From positions 213,445 to 277,444 of the IMG/VR virus record IMGVR_UViG_3300034072_002211: DNA of 64,000 nt, one strand, 5' to 3'. This document shows, piece by piece, positions 1-8,053 of this stretch (within the stretch, counting starts at the first letter, position 1; every line of letters starts with the position of its first letter). The translations under genes and the position numbers were made by a program. Below the pieces are notes generated by a model, which worked only from the letters and a program-made list of their open reading frames with translations, searched no databases and was not told where the DNA came from. Source of the stretch: a virus.

Positions 1-86
1 TTCAGCACGAACGTGAGCCGCTTGGCCGTAGCCATGAACTCGATAGGCGCGAGAGGATCACGGCCGGGATAGAGAAGGTGGTCCAT
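1..86 (-). CDS. unknown protein, 5' part only (runs off window)
   Basis: The first 28 codons of a minus-strand gene are visible, starting at ATG 84-86 (MDHLLYPGRD...). The start overlaps the stop of the next upstream gene as TGATG, the coupling seen throughout this genome. Too short to assign a function. Confidence 0.55.
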   Translation of the reverse strand, partial: MDHLLYPGRDPLAPIEFMATAKRLTFVL

Positions 87-280
87 CAGTCGAATAGACA
101 GCAGAAATCAAGGTCTCCGCCGGTCCAGACCAGTAGGCCGAGAACCACGCCGATGATGGCCGGAAGCCAATACCAGAAGCTGGCAGTTCCAAGCGTGACG
201 CTGGCGCTGATGCCGATAGCAATCAGCGAGATCATGATACCGACTACCATACAGAATAGTCCGCCGAGAAACTGTCCCAT
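86..280 (-). CDS. small membrane protein, unknown function
   Basis: 64 residues beginning MGQFLGGLF. Two hydrophobic stretches (about residues 5-30 and 35-53) suggest a two-pass membrane protein with a short polar, cysteine-containing tail. ATG at 278-280 sits 1 nt after the TAA of the oxygenase gene and its TGA overlaps the next ATG, so it lies inside an operon. A longer in-frame reading upstream is only a shadow of the oxygenase. Confidence 0.7.
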   Translation of the reverse strand: MGQFLGGLFCMVVGIMISLIAIGISASVTLGTASFWYWLPAIIGVVLGLLVWTGGDLDFCCLFD

Positions 281-281
281 G

Positions 282-1061
282 TTATGCCCTCTCGAATACG
301 ATATCAGTGCGGATGATGATCTTCTCCTTGTCCCACTCCTGAGAGCCCTGCTGGAAGGGCTCCCCATCGTGAAGCAGCCGATGGTCGAACAATAGCGCAT
401 GACCAGCGCGTGGCTTGTTGGCGAAGATGACTTCGTCATCGTGACCTGCTCGGTCCCAATCACTGAAGTCCATTTCGTCCATACGCTTGCCGACTTGTGG
501 ATCCCTGAGGAAGCGTGTGGCCCCATACTCGTTGGTCGTCAGGTAGATGACCAGGCTCATGAGGGTCCGCTGGGTCTCTGTCTTGGCATAGGTGCCATCA
601 TAGTGGGCGACCAGCTGTCCGCCATCCTCATAGCGGATAAAGCGCATCAGCGGATTGACGCCAATAGGCCGCCAGAGGCTGTGGTTGTCGTGGTCCGTGG
701 GCGTGAATGGGTCACAGACTCGCACGTCGGGAAGGAAGGGCTTGAGGCGCCGCCAGAGGACGTCTGCGAAGGCTTCGTTGAAATTGCTCAGACGGAAGTT
801 GCCGATCTGCTCATAGGGCTTGTTCGCGTAACCGTCCAGTCCTACCGCCTGCCATGCGTTGCGACGGAGCCCGTCGAGCAGAACGCTGACGATGCTCGGT
901 GGGAGCAAGTTGCTCGCTGTGAAAGCCTTGGCACCATTCTCGAGGTCATGAGCCTTGTACGACCACACGGGATCGCAGAGGTAGTCGCCGCCGAAATACC
1001 CAGCAGAGATAATCTTGTTGGCGTAGTCCGAATAGTCGAAAGAGTTGACGAATCCGCTCAT
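282..1061 (-). CDS. 2-oxoglutarate/Fe(II)-dependent oxygenase, prolyl-hydroxylase type
   Basis: 259 residues. An HxD iron motif (H153, D155 in AHYDG), a distal iron histidine near H231 (LLHDGEPF) and a 2-oxoglutarate-binding arginine near R251 (IIIRTD) lie in the order expected of a prolyl-4-hydroxylase-like jelly-roll. Such enzymes hydroxylate protein or small-molecule substrates; the substrate here is unknown. The ATG overlaps the TGA of the NAD synthetase gene (ATGA) and follows GGAGG, so the two are co-translated. A second, AlkB-like oxygenase lies at 38234-38821. Confidence 0.85.
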   Translation of the reverse strand: MSGFVNSFDYSDYANKIISAGYFGGDYLCDPVWSYKAHDLENGAKAFTASNLLPPSIVSVLLDGLRRNAWQAVGLDGYANKPYEQIGNFRLSNFNEAFADVLWRRLKPFLPDVRVCDPFTPTDHDNHSLWRPIGVNPLMRFIRYEDGGQLVAHYDGTYAKTETQRTLMSLVIYLTTNEYGATRFLRDPQVGKRMDEMDFSDWDRAGHDDEVIFANKPRAGHALLFDHRLLHDGEPFQQGSQEWDKEKIIIRTDIVFERA

Positions 1062-2056
1062 GCTGCCCTCCAGGCCGGGTTATCCCAACCACCCTTAACA
1101 CCAGCTTGCATGACGTCAAGATGGACAGCGGGCGACCGCCCCAGATACTTGTGCGCGTTGTAGCGATGCATCCGCTCCAAGTTGCCCACGTATTCGTCAT
1201 ATTGACGATAGTCATCCTCGCTGCCCTTTTCGTCGAGGATTTGATCGACCATGATGCGGGCATTGGTATGCCACTTCATGTGCGTGAACAACTCCACGAA
1301 ATCGTAGGGCGCACCGAAGACGACCTCATCCGTGGTCGCGTCGAACATATCACCCGTGGGCGCACGTTCCAGCACCTCGCGCGGCACGCCGAGGAACTCG
1401 CCGATCGCATAGACCTCGGACTTGAACATATCGCTGATCAGCTGGAGATCGACCATACCGTCGCTGGCCTTGCCGAAATAACCCAGGTAACCACCCTCGC
1501 TGAGGTTGGTCGTGCCGATGACCAGGCCGGGCTGACCCTGACCGGCCAGGACGCTGGTGATGTAATAATAGGTCGGAGTGCGGGCGTAGCTGGTGACCTG
1601 TCCGCGGCACCAGTAATACTTCTCCTCGACCGCCGATCCCAGCACGGCCTCCACGCTGTTGATGATTGCCTCGCTGATCGGGGAGATGTCGATCTCCAGC
1701 GGGTTGACTGCGAATGCCTCGCAGACTTGCTTGGCCAGATTGGCCGCCTTGGTCTGCCCCGTTACGCCGAGGTTGGTGTGATCAGGCATGGTGACTGCCA
1801 CGATACGCTCGATAGGCGAACCCGGTTCCTGCTGAGCCCGTGCGACCAGACCGAGAACCACAGCACTGTCGATGCCGCCGGAAACCGCGACCACTGCGCT
1901 CTTGAGCCCGCTCTGTCTGTAATAGTCGTTGAGCAGCTTGACCTTGGCCTCAACGACTCGCTCTACGTTGAAGCCTCGCTGAAGCCGACACATCTCAAGG
2001 GCCTCCTTGAGTGGCTGAGACATCTGCATGTTCGTTGCGTGATTACGAATTTCCAT
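1058..2056 (-). CDS. nadE: NAD synthetase (NadE-like)
   Basis: 332 residues. The ATP-pyrophosphatase P-loop SGGIDS is at residues 59-64, and the NadE-type block GTTNLSEGGYLGYFGK plus the downstream DLQLISDMFKSEVY stretch are present. The family amidates nicotinic-acid adenine dinucleotide to NAD+. No N-terminal glutaminase domain is seen, so ammonia-dependent synthesis is likely. Start chosen at ATG 2054-2056, preceded by AAGGA that overlaps the TAA of the upstream gene; a longer in-frame reading to 2113 is less likely. With Prs (59358-60284) it points to phage NAD metabolism. Confidence 0.88.
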   Translation of the reverse strand: MEIRNHATNMQMSQPLKEALEMCRLQRGFNVERVVEAKVKLLNDYYRQSGLKSAVVAVSGGIDSAVVLGLVARAQQEPGSPIERIVAVTMPDHTNLGVTGQTKAANLAKQVCEAFAVNPLEIDISPISEAIINSVEAVLGSAVEEKYYWCRGQVTSYARTPTYYYITSVLAGQGQPGLVIGTTNLSEGGYLGYFGKASDGMVDLQLISDMFKSEVYAIGEFLGVPREVLERAPTGDMFDATTDEVVFGAPYDFVELFTHMKWHTNARIMVDQILDEKGSEDDYRQYDEYVGNLERMHRYNAHKYLGRSPAVHLDVMQAGVKGGWDNPAWRAA

Positions 2057-2067
2057 GTTGCTATTCC

Positions 2068-2274
2068 TTAGCAGGTGGACTGGAGGACGACCGAACCATC
2101 TGCCCGTTCGCAAAGGACGACGCTGACCATGTGAGCCTGGCTCTTGCGCGGCTTGAAATGCTCGGTAGCCTTGACCTTGGCCTGGTAAAGCGATGAAGCG
2201 TAGAGCTCAATCTGCTTGCCGTTGAAAAAACCCATGTAACCGCAGTCGCCGGGGGTCTTTTCGTTAATTGTCAT
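2068..2274 (-). CDS. small conserved phage protein, unknown function
   Basis: 68 residues, soluble, with a basic middle (PRKSQAHM) and a strand-rich C-terminus. First gene after a strong promoter (2303-2330), with AGGAGATCGGAC before the ATG. It heads the NadE/oxygenase operon. No domain recognised. Confidence 0.75.
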   Translation of the reverse strand: MTINEKTPGDCGYMGFFNGKQIELYASSLYQAKVKATEHFKPRKSQAHMVSVVLCERADGSVVLQSTC

Positions 2275-2302
2275 GTCCGATCTCCTTTGTGCCTATGTCC
2301 TG

Positions 2303-2330
2303 GTTGTAACACCTAACTTGTGGGCGTCAA
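2303..2330 (-). promoter_or_regulatory. sigma70-like promoter for the nadE operon
   Basis: TTGACG, 16-nt spacer, TACAAC reading left. A typical member of the family of promoters repeated across this window. Confidence 0.8.
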
Positions 2331-2354
2331 CCAGTTTGGAACACAGGATTCAGA

Positions 2355-3125
2355 TTAGCGGCTCAGCTTCATGAGCATTGCGGTGTCTCGGAGGCTGTTG
2401 GGCATCCGCATGATCTTCTTGGTTGCGTTGTTCTCAAGCGGGATGCGGTCCCGCTCACCGGTGTCCACGCTCTCGATGACCACGCGGCGTTCGTCCGCAA
2501 AGCCCTTGACCATACAGATGTCCAGCCCTGCCCCATAGTTCAGGGCCACCACGACCAGATCACCGATTGTGACTTCCTGATCCAAACGGTCGGTGAAAGT
2601 CAGCGGACGCTTCGCTTCATTGATCTGGAAGACACGATCGCCCTGATAGTCGAGCAGAACGCTCAGATTGTTGTCCACCTCATTGCCGAAGAACTCAGGG
2701 TAGATGGTGGCTTCCTTAAACACGATCGGCTTGGTCCCGCTCAGGGTATAAATCCATGCTGCTCGTTTGGACCATGCCCAGCCCTTGTTCTTGTCAAAGT
2801 CCTTGACGAAGAAGCTCAGGGGAGTGCCACCGCCCTTGGTCAGACGCACATCGTTCTTGGGCTCGACCGTTGCCGCGAAGCTTGGACCATAGTCACCAAA
2901 GTTGGAACGCGGACCCTCTACCATTGCGGGAAAGATGCTGCCGCGGAAGATGCCGTTGTTGATCTTGATCCAGACCTCGCCCTTGAGAGTAGCCAGGCGA
3001 TCCAGCAAAGCATCACGCTCTGCGATCTGCTTGACTTCCTTGGCTGTGAGGTTCTGAGTGGGCACGAAGTTAGAACTCACATGCCACCAGTGATCCATGT
3101 TGGTCTGGCGACGAAGCTCAATCAT
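2355..3125 (-). CDS. unknown protein, paralogue of the 38874-39665 product
   Basis: 256 residues, no transmembrane segment. The C-terminal about 85 residues align by eye with those of the 263-residue protein at 38874: a DRxxxEVxxGDL block, then MVxK, a (K/R)RxV strand and a terminal LMxKL. The N-terminal parts are less alike. Start at ATG 3125, overlapping the upstream TGA (ATGA). Function unknown. Confidence 0.75.
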   Translation of the reverse strand: MIELRRQTNMDHWWHVSSNFVPTQNLTAKEVKQIAERDALLDRLATLKGEVWIKINNGIFRGSIFPAMVEGPRSNFGDYGPSFAATVEPKNDVRLTKGGGTPLSFFVKDFDKNKGWAWSKRAAWIYTLSGTKPIVFKEATIYPEFFGNEVDNNLSVLLDYQGDRVFQINEAKRPLTFTDRLDQEVTIGDLVVVALNYGAGLDICMVKGFADERRVVIESVDTGERDRIPLENNATKKIMRMPNSLRDTAMLMKLSR

Positions 3126-3430
3126 ACAAAGAACTCCACATTGGGATACATAGCCCGACGATACGCGATTGCCTCGCCGTTGAGCCAGGGTGCGTGACTG
3201 GTCAACGCGGGAGCCAAATCAGGTCTCCTAAACGCCCGAGCCCAGCTGTATTGGACGTGGGGTTGATCTTCATAGAAGGCGATAAAGCGGCGATCACGCA
3301 CCTGCTTCGAAAACGATTTGGACCAGCTCTTCCTCGCATGGAGGATCACCAGCGGGTGAACGTGTGGACTGGCATTCCGGCGCATCGCTGCGACCAGTCC
3401 CAAGCTTTGCCCTCTTAGCTGTTTCCTCAT
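3122..3430 (-). CDS. unknown protein, possibly +1-frameshift continuation of the upstream gene
   Basis: 102 residues, basic and aromatic-rich (FIAFYEDQPH, SWARAFRR). GGAAG precedes the ATG, but the first 45 codons overlap the upstream gene in another frame. From about residue 30 this frame looks like real protein while the other frame looks random. This could be two overlapping genes, or one protein made by a +1 shift near 3400-3430. Confidence 0.55.
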   Translation of the reverse strand: MRKQLRGQSLGLVAAMRRNASPHVHPLVILHARKSWSKSFSKQVRDRRFIAFYEDQPHVQYSWARAFRRPDLAPALTSHAPWLNGEAIAYRRAMYPNVEFFV

Positions 3431-3770
3431 TGAACTTCCGTAGCATCACTGAGTCCTGTGTCAAACCCAGATAGTTGCGAATTGATTGGTTCCCGGCCAG
3501 AGCCTTCTCCAACTTGCTTGTGGGAAGACAGCTCAGGAACCCGTTGACTTTGGAGCAATATAGGGCGAGGATCTTTGCGTTCTTCCAGCGCACGATCCAC
3601 CATGTCTTGGTATTGGATTTGCGGCCCACATAGTTGCTCTTGTGGCCGTTCTTTATCTGATCACGCAGGGCTAGCCACTCATGGTGTTCCATATTGTGGA
3701 TGCCATATCGTTCACCCAAGCGAGCGCGGAAGTGTCTCCAAGCGCCGCGCTGGGTTTTCTGAAAGTTCAT
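3294..3770 (-). CDS. unknown basic protein overlapping the next gene
   Basis: 158 residues. The first about 124 look protein-like (WWIVRWKNAK, LLxxLxKALAGNQ), whereas the last 35 are proline/serine/charge-rich and appear to be out-of-frame reading of the next gene. AAGGA abuts the ATG. See the frameshift finding. No domain recognised. Confidence 0.6.
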   Translation of the reverse strand: MNFQKTQRGAWRHFRARLGERYGIHNMEHHEWLALRDQIKNGHKSNYVGRKSNTKTWWIVRWKNAKILALYCSKVNGFLSCLPTSKLEKALAGNQSIRNYLGLTQDSVMLRKFNEETAKRAKLGTGRSDAPECQSTRSPAGDPPCEEELVQIVFEAGA

Positions 3771-3843
3771 TCCTTAGCTCTGGTATAACGATATCGCGGA
3801 TCGCTATAAAGCCAAATGCCAAAGTGAGCAATGTGCCGACCAT
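3712..3843 (-). CDS. possible small membrane protein
   Basis: 43 residues (MVGTLLTLAFGFIAIRDIV...) with one hydrophobic segment, preceded by GGGGTG at good spacing. It overlaps the start of the next gene by about 60 nt in another frame, which lowers confidence. Confidence 0.4.
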   Translation of the reverse strand: MVGTLLTLAFGFIAIRDIVIPELRNELSENPARRLETLPRSLG

Positions 3844-3859
3844 GTTTCACCCCAGAAAA

Positions 3860-3889
3860 GTGACAGAACAGGTGTCTTTCCAGTAAACT
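3860..3889 (+). promoter_or_regulatory. promoter for plus-strand exonuclease gene, leaderless
   Basis: GTGACA, 18-nt spacer, TAAACT; the -10 box is 6 nt from ATG 3896, so the mRNA should have almost no leader. Confidence 0.55.
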
Positions 3890-3895
3890 GACATC

Positions 3896-4456
3896 ATGGC
3901 CAACTGGGAATATATTCTGTTCGATCTGGAGTGTAATGGGTTCAAACCTGACAAGATCTGGGTGATCTCGATGGTTGATCTCATTTCACGCGAGAAGGCA
4001 AGCTTCGTCGGTGCTGAGGCCATAGCAGAAGCCATCCTGCGACTGCAAGACGCAAAGCTGCTCGTGGGTCACAATATCAAGACCTTTGATATCAGGGTGA
4101 TTGAGAAGATCATGGAGGGTGCCGTGACGTTCGATCGCAATCGTGTCCTTGATACTCTCCACATGAGCAAGGCGCTTGTGAAGATGGACAATCACAAGCT
4201 TGAGGGCTGGGGTGAACTGCTGGGCAAACCCAAGCTGGACACACCATTCAGCTTCTACAGGTATGACCCCAGGATGGTTCCCTACTGTGAGCGGGACGTG
4301 GAACTCAACTTGGATGTGTTCTTGGCTCTCTGGAGCATCATGGAGCAACGCCACGGAGAGAAGATTCCTCCCAAGTGGCAGATGCTCACTGAGTATAGGC
4401 AAAGCCTGCCTAGCGCGACACCAAGCCCAGACCTCCCTGGATCCGGCCATCTTTGA
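3896..4456 (+). CDS. DEDD-family 3'-5' exonuclease, DNA polymerase A proofreading-domain type
   Basis: 186 residues, plus strand. Exo I motif DLECNG (acidic pair at residues 10 and 12), Exo II motif GHNIKTFD, and Exo III region YCERDVELN give the DEDD order. Between them LDTLHMSKAL and the LEGWGELLGKPK stretch resemble the T7-type polymerase exonuclease domain. No polymerase domain follows, so it is a stand-alone nuclease. There is no clear Shine-Dalgarno; the promoter implies a leaderless start. The 3' end overlaps the convergent gene by about 47 bp. Confidence 0.8.
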   Translation: MANWEYILFDLECNGFKPDKIWVISMVDLISREKASFVGAEAIAEAILRLQDAKLLVGHNIKTFDIRVIEKIMEGAVTFDRNRVLDTLHMSKALVKMDNHKLEGWGELLGKPKLDTPFSFYRYDPRMVPYCERDVELNLDVFLALWSIMEQRHGEKIPPKWQMLTEYRQSLPSATPSPDLPGSGHL

Positions 4457-4808
4457 TGTTGAGGTCCTGGAGGCGCGCATTGCGCCATTTGTTCGCCTGG
4501 TAAGCGCCATCGCATACTTGTAGAACCAGACACCAACCAAATAGTTTACGGCGGGGTTTGAAGCAAGTCGGCAGGGCATCACTGTCACGAGGACTGATAA
4601 GGCTCTGAAGACTCATATTGGTCAGATCCTGTAGTGTGACATCACACCATTCAGAGCCTTTGAACACCCACCGAGGACTCACGTATCCTTTTACTACTTC
4701 AATCCGCATTTCCATTTGCAGGACGATCAACGGATCTCGGAACAGACGACCCTGCAGTCTGAAACGAAACTGATCCGTTCGAATACGGCGGATATCGCCC
4801 TCTTGCAT
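4410..4808 (-). CDS. unknown protein
   Basis: 132 residues, basic and hydrophobic, no membrane segment. ATG overlaps the upstream TAA (TAATG). Its C-terminal codons overlap the convergent exonuclease gene. No family recognised. Confidence 0.55.
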   Translation of the reverse strand: MQEGDIRRIRTDQFRFRLQGRLFRDPLIVLQMEMRIEVVKGYVSPRWVFKGSEWCDVTLQDLTNMSLQSLISPRDSDALPTCFKPRRKLFGWCLVLQVCDGAYQANKWRNARLQDLNIKDGRIQGGLGLVSR

Positions 4809-5353
4809 TAGGGAATAATCTCCACAAAGGCCCGCTTCTTCTTGGGACCCAGTTCGTGACGGCCGAGCTCAAGAGGCTTGTCCCAGCCGTTCTTACGTGC
4901 TTGGCTCACGCTGGGGAAGAAGCCCAGATCCACCATCAGGTGGGCCATGAGGGGCTTGTTCTCGGCTTCCATTTCAGACTTGCTGATCTTCTGCGCGGGC
5001 TTTTGTGGATTGCCGTCGGGACCAATGTCCCACCAGCCCATAGCAGCGCCACGCTGGATACCTTCCTCATTGCGCCGCTTCAGATCCTCGAGGAACTCTG
5101 CCTTGGTCTGTCCACCCCAGAACTCCAGGTCATCGTCACGAACAATCGTGAACTCATGATCACCGAAGAAGAATGTGCCACGAAAGCCTTCGCCGGGCAT
5201 GGGAACGTCCACCCCATGAGTTTCGTGGATCTGATGGATCTTGGTCTCGATGAGGTTGCCCATCCACCAGATCTCTTCCTCTTCCTCGCGAACCGTCTGA
5301 ATGGTCTGGAAGCCGGGGCCTATGAAACGGCCAGTTGGGAAAAGAACTTTCAT
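4808..5353 (-). CDS. unknown protein with S4-like C-terminus
   Basis: 181 residues. The C-terminal block (FPSVSQARKNGWD then LGPKKKRAFVEI) resembles short S4-like RNA-binding segments, an inference only. Start at ATG 5353 with AGGAG 8 nt upstream rather than an in-frame TTG at 5389. The upstream promoter would place -10 over that AGGAG, so the gene may be read leaderless or from an upstream transcript. Confidence 0.65.
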   Translation of the reverse strand: MKVLFPTGRFIGPGFQTIQTVREEEEEIWWMGNLIETKIHQIHETHGVDVPMPGEGFRGTFFFGDHEFTIVRDDDLEFWGGQTKAEFLEDLKRRNEEGIQRGAAMGWWDIGPDGNPQKPAQKISKSEMEAENKPLMAHLMVDLGFFPSVSQARKNGWDKPLELGRHELGPKKKRAFVEIIP

Positions 5354-5385
5354 GTCACCGCTCCTAAGCGAGGACTGGTGAGTTG

Positions 5386-5778
5386 TCAACCAGAAACTTC
5401 ATCGCTCACCATAAGTTCCATCAGCTTGGTGCGCTCCTCGGCGGACATCGTGTTGTCACGGACCAACTTGGTCATCCGATCCCAGATGTCGCGCTGGACT
5501 GCCGAGACGCCGTTGACGAACCGACCCTTGTCATCGTGGATGATGGTCTTCCACCACAGGTAGTCGGTCACGGTGAGCTCAAGCCGATAACCGTCGGCGA
5601 GCTTGCCCTTGATCAGCGTGGGCACCTCGATGGAACCAAACTCTTTGGCCGTCTCATCGTCGATGATCTTGACAAGAGCCTGGTAGAACTGAAGGAAGAC
5701 ATCATGCTCCCGTGCTTCGCGTTCACGCGAGCCGGTGATGATGGAAGTAAGCGTCTCGAATGCGCGGAAAGAAATCAT
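5386..5778 (-). CDS. unknown soluble protein
   Basis: 130 residues, mostly helical by composition, rich in acidic and basic pairs (REREAREHD). Own promoter at 5799-5827; AGGAG precedes the ATG. Its TGA stop is embedded in the TTGAC of the next promoter. Confidence 0.7.
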   Translation of the reverse strand: MISFRAFETLTSIITGSREREAREHDVFLQFYQALVKIIDDETAKEFGSIEVPTLIKGKLADGYRLELTVTDYLWWKTIIHDDKGRFVNGVSAVQRDIWDRMTKLVRDNTMSAEERTKLMELMVSDEVSG

Positions 5779-5798
5779 GGTTTGCTCCTTTGAGCCAC

Positions 5799-5827
5799 CA
5801 TATATGCGGTGATTGGTGAGAGATCAA
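5799..5827 (-). promoter_or_regulatory. sigma70-like promoter
   Basis: TTGATC, 17-nt spacer, TATATG; drives the gene at 5386-5778. The TTGA includes the stop codon of the upstream gene. Confidence 0.75.
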
Positions 5828-6117
5828 CTCTCCAGGCTGCGGCGAATGATGTTCTTGCCGGCCTGGCGCTGCTTGCGCTGGGGTTCCTTGACCTGGCTCT
5901 TGCGGTAGATATAATCGTGACCGTTGAGCTTGAAGCCGCCCTCGTTGTCGATGGTCGCAGTCTGGCACTTGTCCATCTGGATGGCACCGTCCTGACCGCG
6001 GAGGATCGCGTCGTCCTTGCGACCGCGCCAGGCCCAAAGACCGGCCGCATCGCGCTGACGGTTGCGGTGAATGGCCTTGATGAGACCAGCGTCACGGTTG
6101 CGGTAGGTGCGAGCCAT
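5824..6117 (-). CDS. small basic protein, unknown
   Basis: 97 residues, strongly basic (RNRDAGLIKAIHRNRQ, KQRQAGKNIIRR), so nucleic-acid binding is possible. AGGAGATCG precedes the ATG. The leader is unusually long (about 85 nt between -10 and ATG) compared with neighbours. Confidence 0.7.
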   Translation of the reverse strand: MARTYRNRDAGLIKAIHRNRQRDAAGLWAWRGRKDDAILRGQDGAIQMDKCQTATIDNEGGFKLNGHDYIYRKSQVKEPQRKQRQAGKNIIRRSLES

Positions 6118-6210
6118 CGTCGATCTCCTAAAAGAGGTTGGGGAATGGCGGATGCTTAACTCAGCTCTTCGAGCCTATTTCAACACCCGGGCTCCACGCC
6201 CCGTATCACC

Positions 6211-6238
6211 TAATTAGCAGAACTGGTGACTCTGTCAA
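6211..6238 (-). promoter_or_regulatory. sigma70-like promoter with CACCAGTT/AACTGGTG-type spacer
   Basis: TTGACA, 16-nt spacer, TAATTA, reading left into the gene at 5824-6117. Confidence 0.75.
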
Positions 6239-6741
6239 CCAGAAAGTTTGTCCAGTTTGTCACAAAGTGTCTGGAAACGTTCTGAGGTCAATTCCCACTC
6301 TTCCCCGGTGGGCTTCAGAGATAGAACGGTGCGGACCGCGTGTTCGCGTTCTTCATCCACGATAGCGCCGCGCTTCTCTTGGATGATGCGCGATGTCTCG
6401 TTCTTCTTGTTATAACCGCTGCGAAGCTCGTCATAGAGCCCCTCGCCTCGCCAGAGGTTGATCATCTCGCGCATCAGCGTCTGATAGATTCCAAGGCGCC
6501 GCCAAGACGGAAGCGTATAGGCTCCTGTGATGTAGACTTTTCGATGGGCTTCGATAGGTGCGAAGATCACCATAGAAATCGGTTGGCCATTATAATAGAT
6601 GGCTGCGAAATGGTATAGTTCGGTGTTGGGCCAGTTGCTGGCCATTCCCCGCCGTGCCATTTCATTCTTATACCAGAGGTTCATCTCCGCGATCTCGGGA
6701 GCATTGCCTATCTGGCTCATTCGGAACATGATTTCACCCAT
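6235..6741 (-). CDS. GNAT-family N-acetyltransferase
   Basis: 168 residues. Central pattern of a GNAT fold: FAAIYYNGQPISMVIF, then an acetyl-CoA-binding LPSWRRLGIYQTLMREMI segment (R/QxxGxG/A-like) and a following helix. Substrate unknown; acetylation of a small molecule or host protein is possible. ATG 6741 lies 6 nt from the -10 box, predicting a leaderless mRNA. Confidence 0.75.
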   Translation of the reverse strand: MGEIMFRMSQIGNAPEIAEMNLWYKNEMARRGMASNWPNTELYHFAAIYYNGQPISMVIFAPIEAHRKVYITGAYTLPSWRRLGIYQTLMREMINLWRGEGLYDELRSGYNKKNETSRIIQEKRGAIVDEEREHAVRTVLSLKPTGEEWELTSERFQTLCDKLDKLSG

Positions 6742-6747
6742 GTGCCT

Positions 6748-6775
6748 ACTCTAACATAGACACATGGGAGGTCAA
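6748..6775 (-). promoter_or_regulatory. promoter predicting a leaderless GNAT mRNA
   Basis: TTGACC, 16-nt spacer, TAGAGT, then 6 nt to ATG. Confidence 0.7.
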
Positions 6776-6779
6776 CACC

Positions 6780-6872
6780 TTACTTGAGTTTGCTGAGTAG
6801 GTCCAGCATGTCCGAGGGGATGGTTTCCTGGACCCGGAAGCGAGACTGAAGGGTTTCACCGATCATGGCCAT
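6780..6872 (-). CDS. very small protein, unknown
   Basis: 30 residues (MAMIGETLQSRFRVQETIPS...) with GAGGAG 6 nt before the ATG. An alternative ATG at 6917 overlaps the upstream stop as ATGA and gives 45 residues but has no clear ribosome site. Confidence 0.5.
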   Translation of the reverse strand: MAMIGETLQSRFRVQETIPSDMLDLLSKLK

Positions 6873-6913
6873 TTGCTGCTCCTCTTTTGTCTTTGGAGCC
6901 AGTTTAACGCACC

Positions 6914-7285
6914 TCATATGGAATCGTTGCGAGTTTTCACCACAAACCTCTCCGGCTCTGAATCTCCCAACTTGACCAGCGCCGCTATGTCAGATGGGAC
7001 GATCACATAAAACTCAACACGTCGGAGCGAATCATCGTCCGATCCTGCCACCCTCATCATAGGACCAACCGGTCTCCATTCAAAGCCCAGAATGGCATTG
7101 TGCTTAAGGAATTCTCCTAACCTAAGTAAGGCAATTCCCGTGGCTCCTCCCTCAACGAGCCAGCGCAAATGCCGGTGCTCTGTCTCCCAGTCGCTCGTGT
7201 CCGTGTAGATGCCGCTGTAACACACTGTAGTCGCACACAAGTGGACCCGCGTGTGACCCTCTGAGAGCTCTGCCAGGGTGCTCAT
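6914..7285 (-). CDS. unknown soluble protein
   Basis: 123 residues. ATG 7285 overlaps the stop of the peptidyl-tRNA hydrolase gene (ATATGA). Mixed alpha/beta composition with a strand-rich C-terminus (VEFYVIVPSD). No family recognised. Confidence 0.65.
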   Translation of the reverse strand: MSTLAELSEGHTRVHLCATTVCYSGIYTDTSDWETEHRHLRWLVEGGATGIALLRLGEFLKHNAILGFEWRPVGPMMRVAGSDDDSLRRVEFYVIVPSDIAALVKLGDSEPERFVVKTRNDSI

Positions 7286-7650
7286 ATCCACGGACGCAGA
7301 CCCTTGAGGATCTCTTCGCGTTCGTTGACGTCAATGGGCCCAATGCCAAGAGCCGTGATCATAGGACGCGGGAACACGGTCTTGCCTGCATCCTTGATCA
7401 GAGCCGTGCCGCACTTTCCCTTGTAGAGACGGCTCAGCTGATGGAGCGTCTCCTCGCTGGCGTGTAGGCAAACCTTGCCCACGATACCAGTGTCGCGATA
7501 GGCTTTGACCTGCTCTGGATGGTTGTCCATTGCGTCGAAGATAGCCTCGGTGAATGCGTGACCGATCTGGGCACCCATCTTTCCGCGGTTACCGCCTGCG
7601 GCTTTCACTGCTTCGTCGCTCACGATACAGTAGAGTTTGATATCAGGCAC
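7282..7650 (-). CDS. peptidyl-tRNA hydrolase, PTH2 (archaeal/eukaryotic-type)
   Basis: 122 residues, full PTH2 length. N-terminal strand with KLYCIVSD, then GKMGAQIGHA, the central GKVCLHASEE strand, and the diagnostic DAGKTVFPRPMITALGIGP block. PTH2 enzymes release tRNA from peptidyl-tRNAs that drop off ribosomes. GTG start overlapping the upstream stop. It fits the translation theme (tRNAs, LysRS, SerRS). Confidence 0.85.
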   Translation of the reverse strand: MPDIKLYCIVSDEAVKAAGGNRGKMGAQIGHAFTEAIFDAMDNHPEQVKAYRDTGIVGKVCLHASEETLHQLSRLYKGKCGTALIKDAGKTVFPRPMITALGIGPIDVNEREEILKGLRPWI

Positions 7651-8023
7651 TGTTCAGTCTTTCCCACATGAGTTCTTGTTTAATACGAGGATTCTTTGCT
7701 CCATAGTAGGCAACGCCTGCCCTAAAGAGCTTGATTTCCAATGCATGCCTGGGTTCTGGATCAAAAGGCCTCATGCCTTTGTCGCAGGCTTGCTTGTAGA
7801 TCTTTGCTAAGTTCCAGAGTTGTCGCATATTGATTCTCTGGTAGATTTTGAGGACTTCAAGCGAAGAGGATAATCGCACCACATCACCCAACTGTAGGGC
7901 GGTGTTCACCGCAAGCTTTTGCTTGGTGACTAGATGATTCTTAAGGGCGAGGAAATGGACCGCTGCTTCGGCTCGCAGGTCCTTGATCTTTTTAGATCGC
8001 TGGTGGGTTTCCTCGAATGTCAC
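7643..8023 (-). CDS. unknown protein, paralogue of the 8258-8536 product
   Basis: 126 residues, helical and basic. Shares with the protein at 8258 an NMRQ-W segment and a C-terminal L-F/Y-R-G-YY-AK pattern. GTG start 5 nt from a -10 box (TACTCT) whose downstream GAGGA could also be a ribosome site. Confidence 0.65.
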   Translation of the reverse strand: MTFEETHQRSKKIKDLRAEAAVHFLALKNHLVTKQKLAVNTALQLGDVVRLSSSLEVLKIYQRINMRQLWNLAKIYKQACDKGMRPFDPEPRHALEIKLFRAGVAYYGAKNPRIKQELMWERLNSA

Positions 8024-8053
8024 TCCTCAGAGTAACAGGAGGTTGATCCTAGA

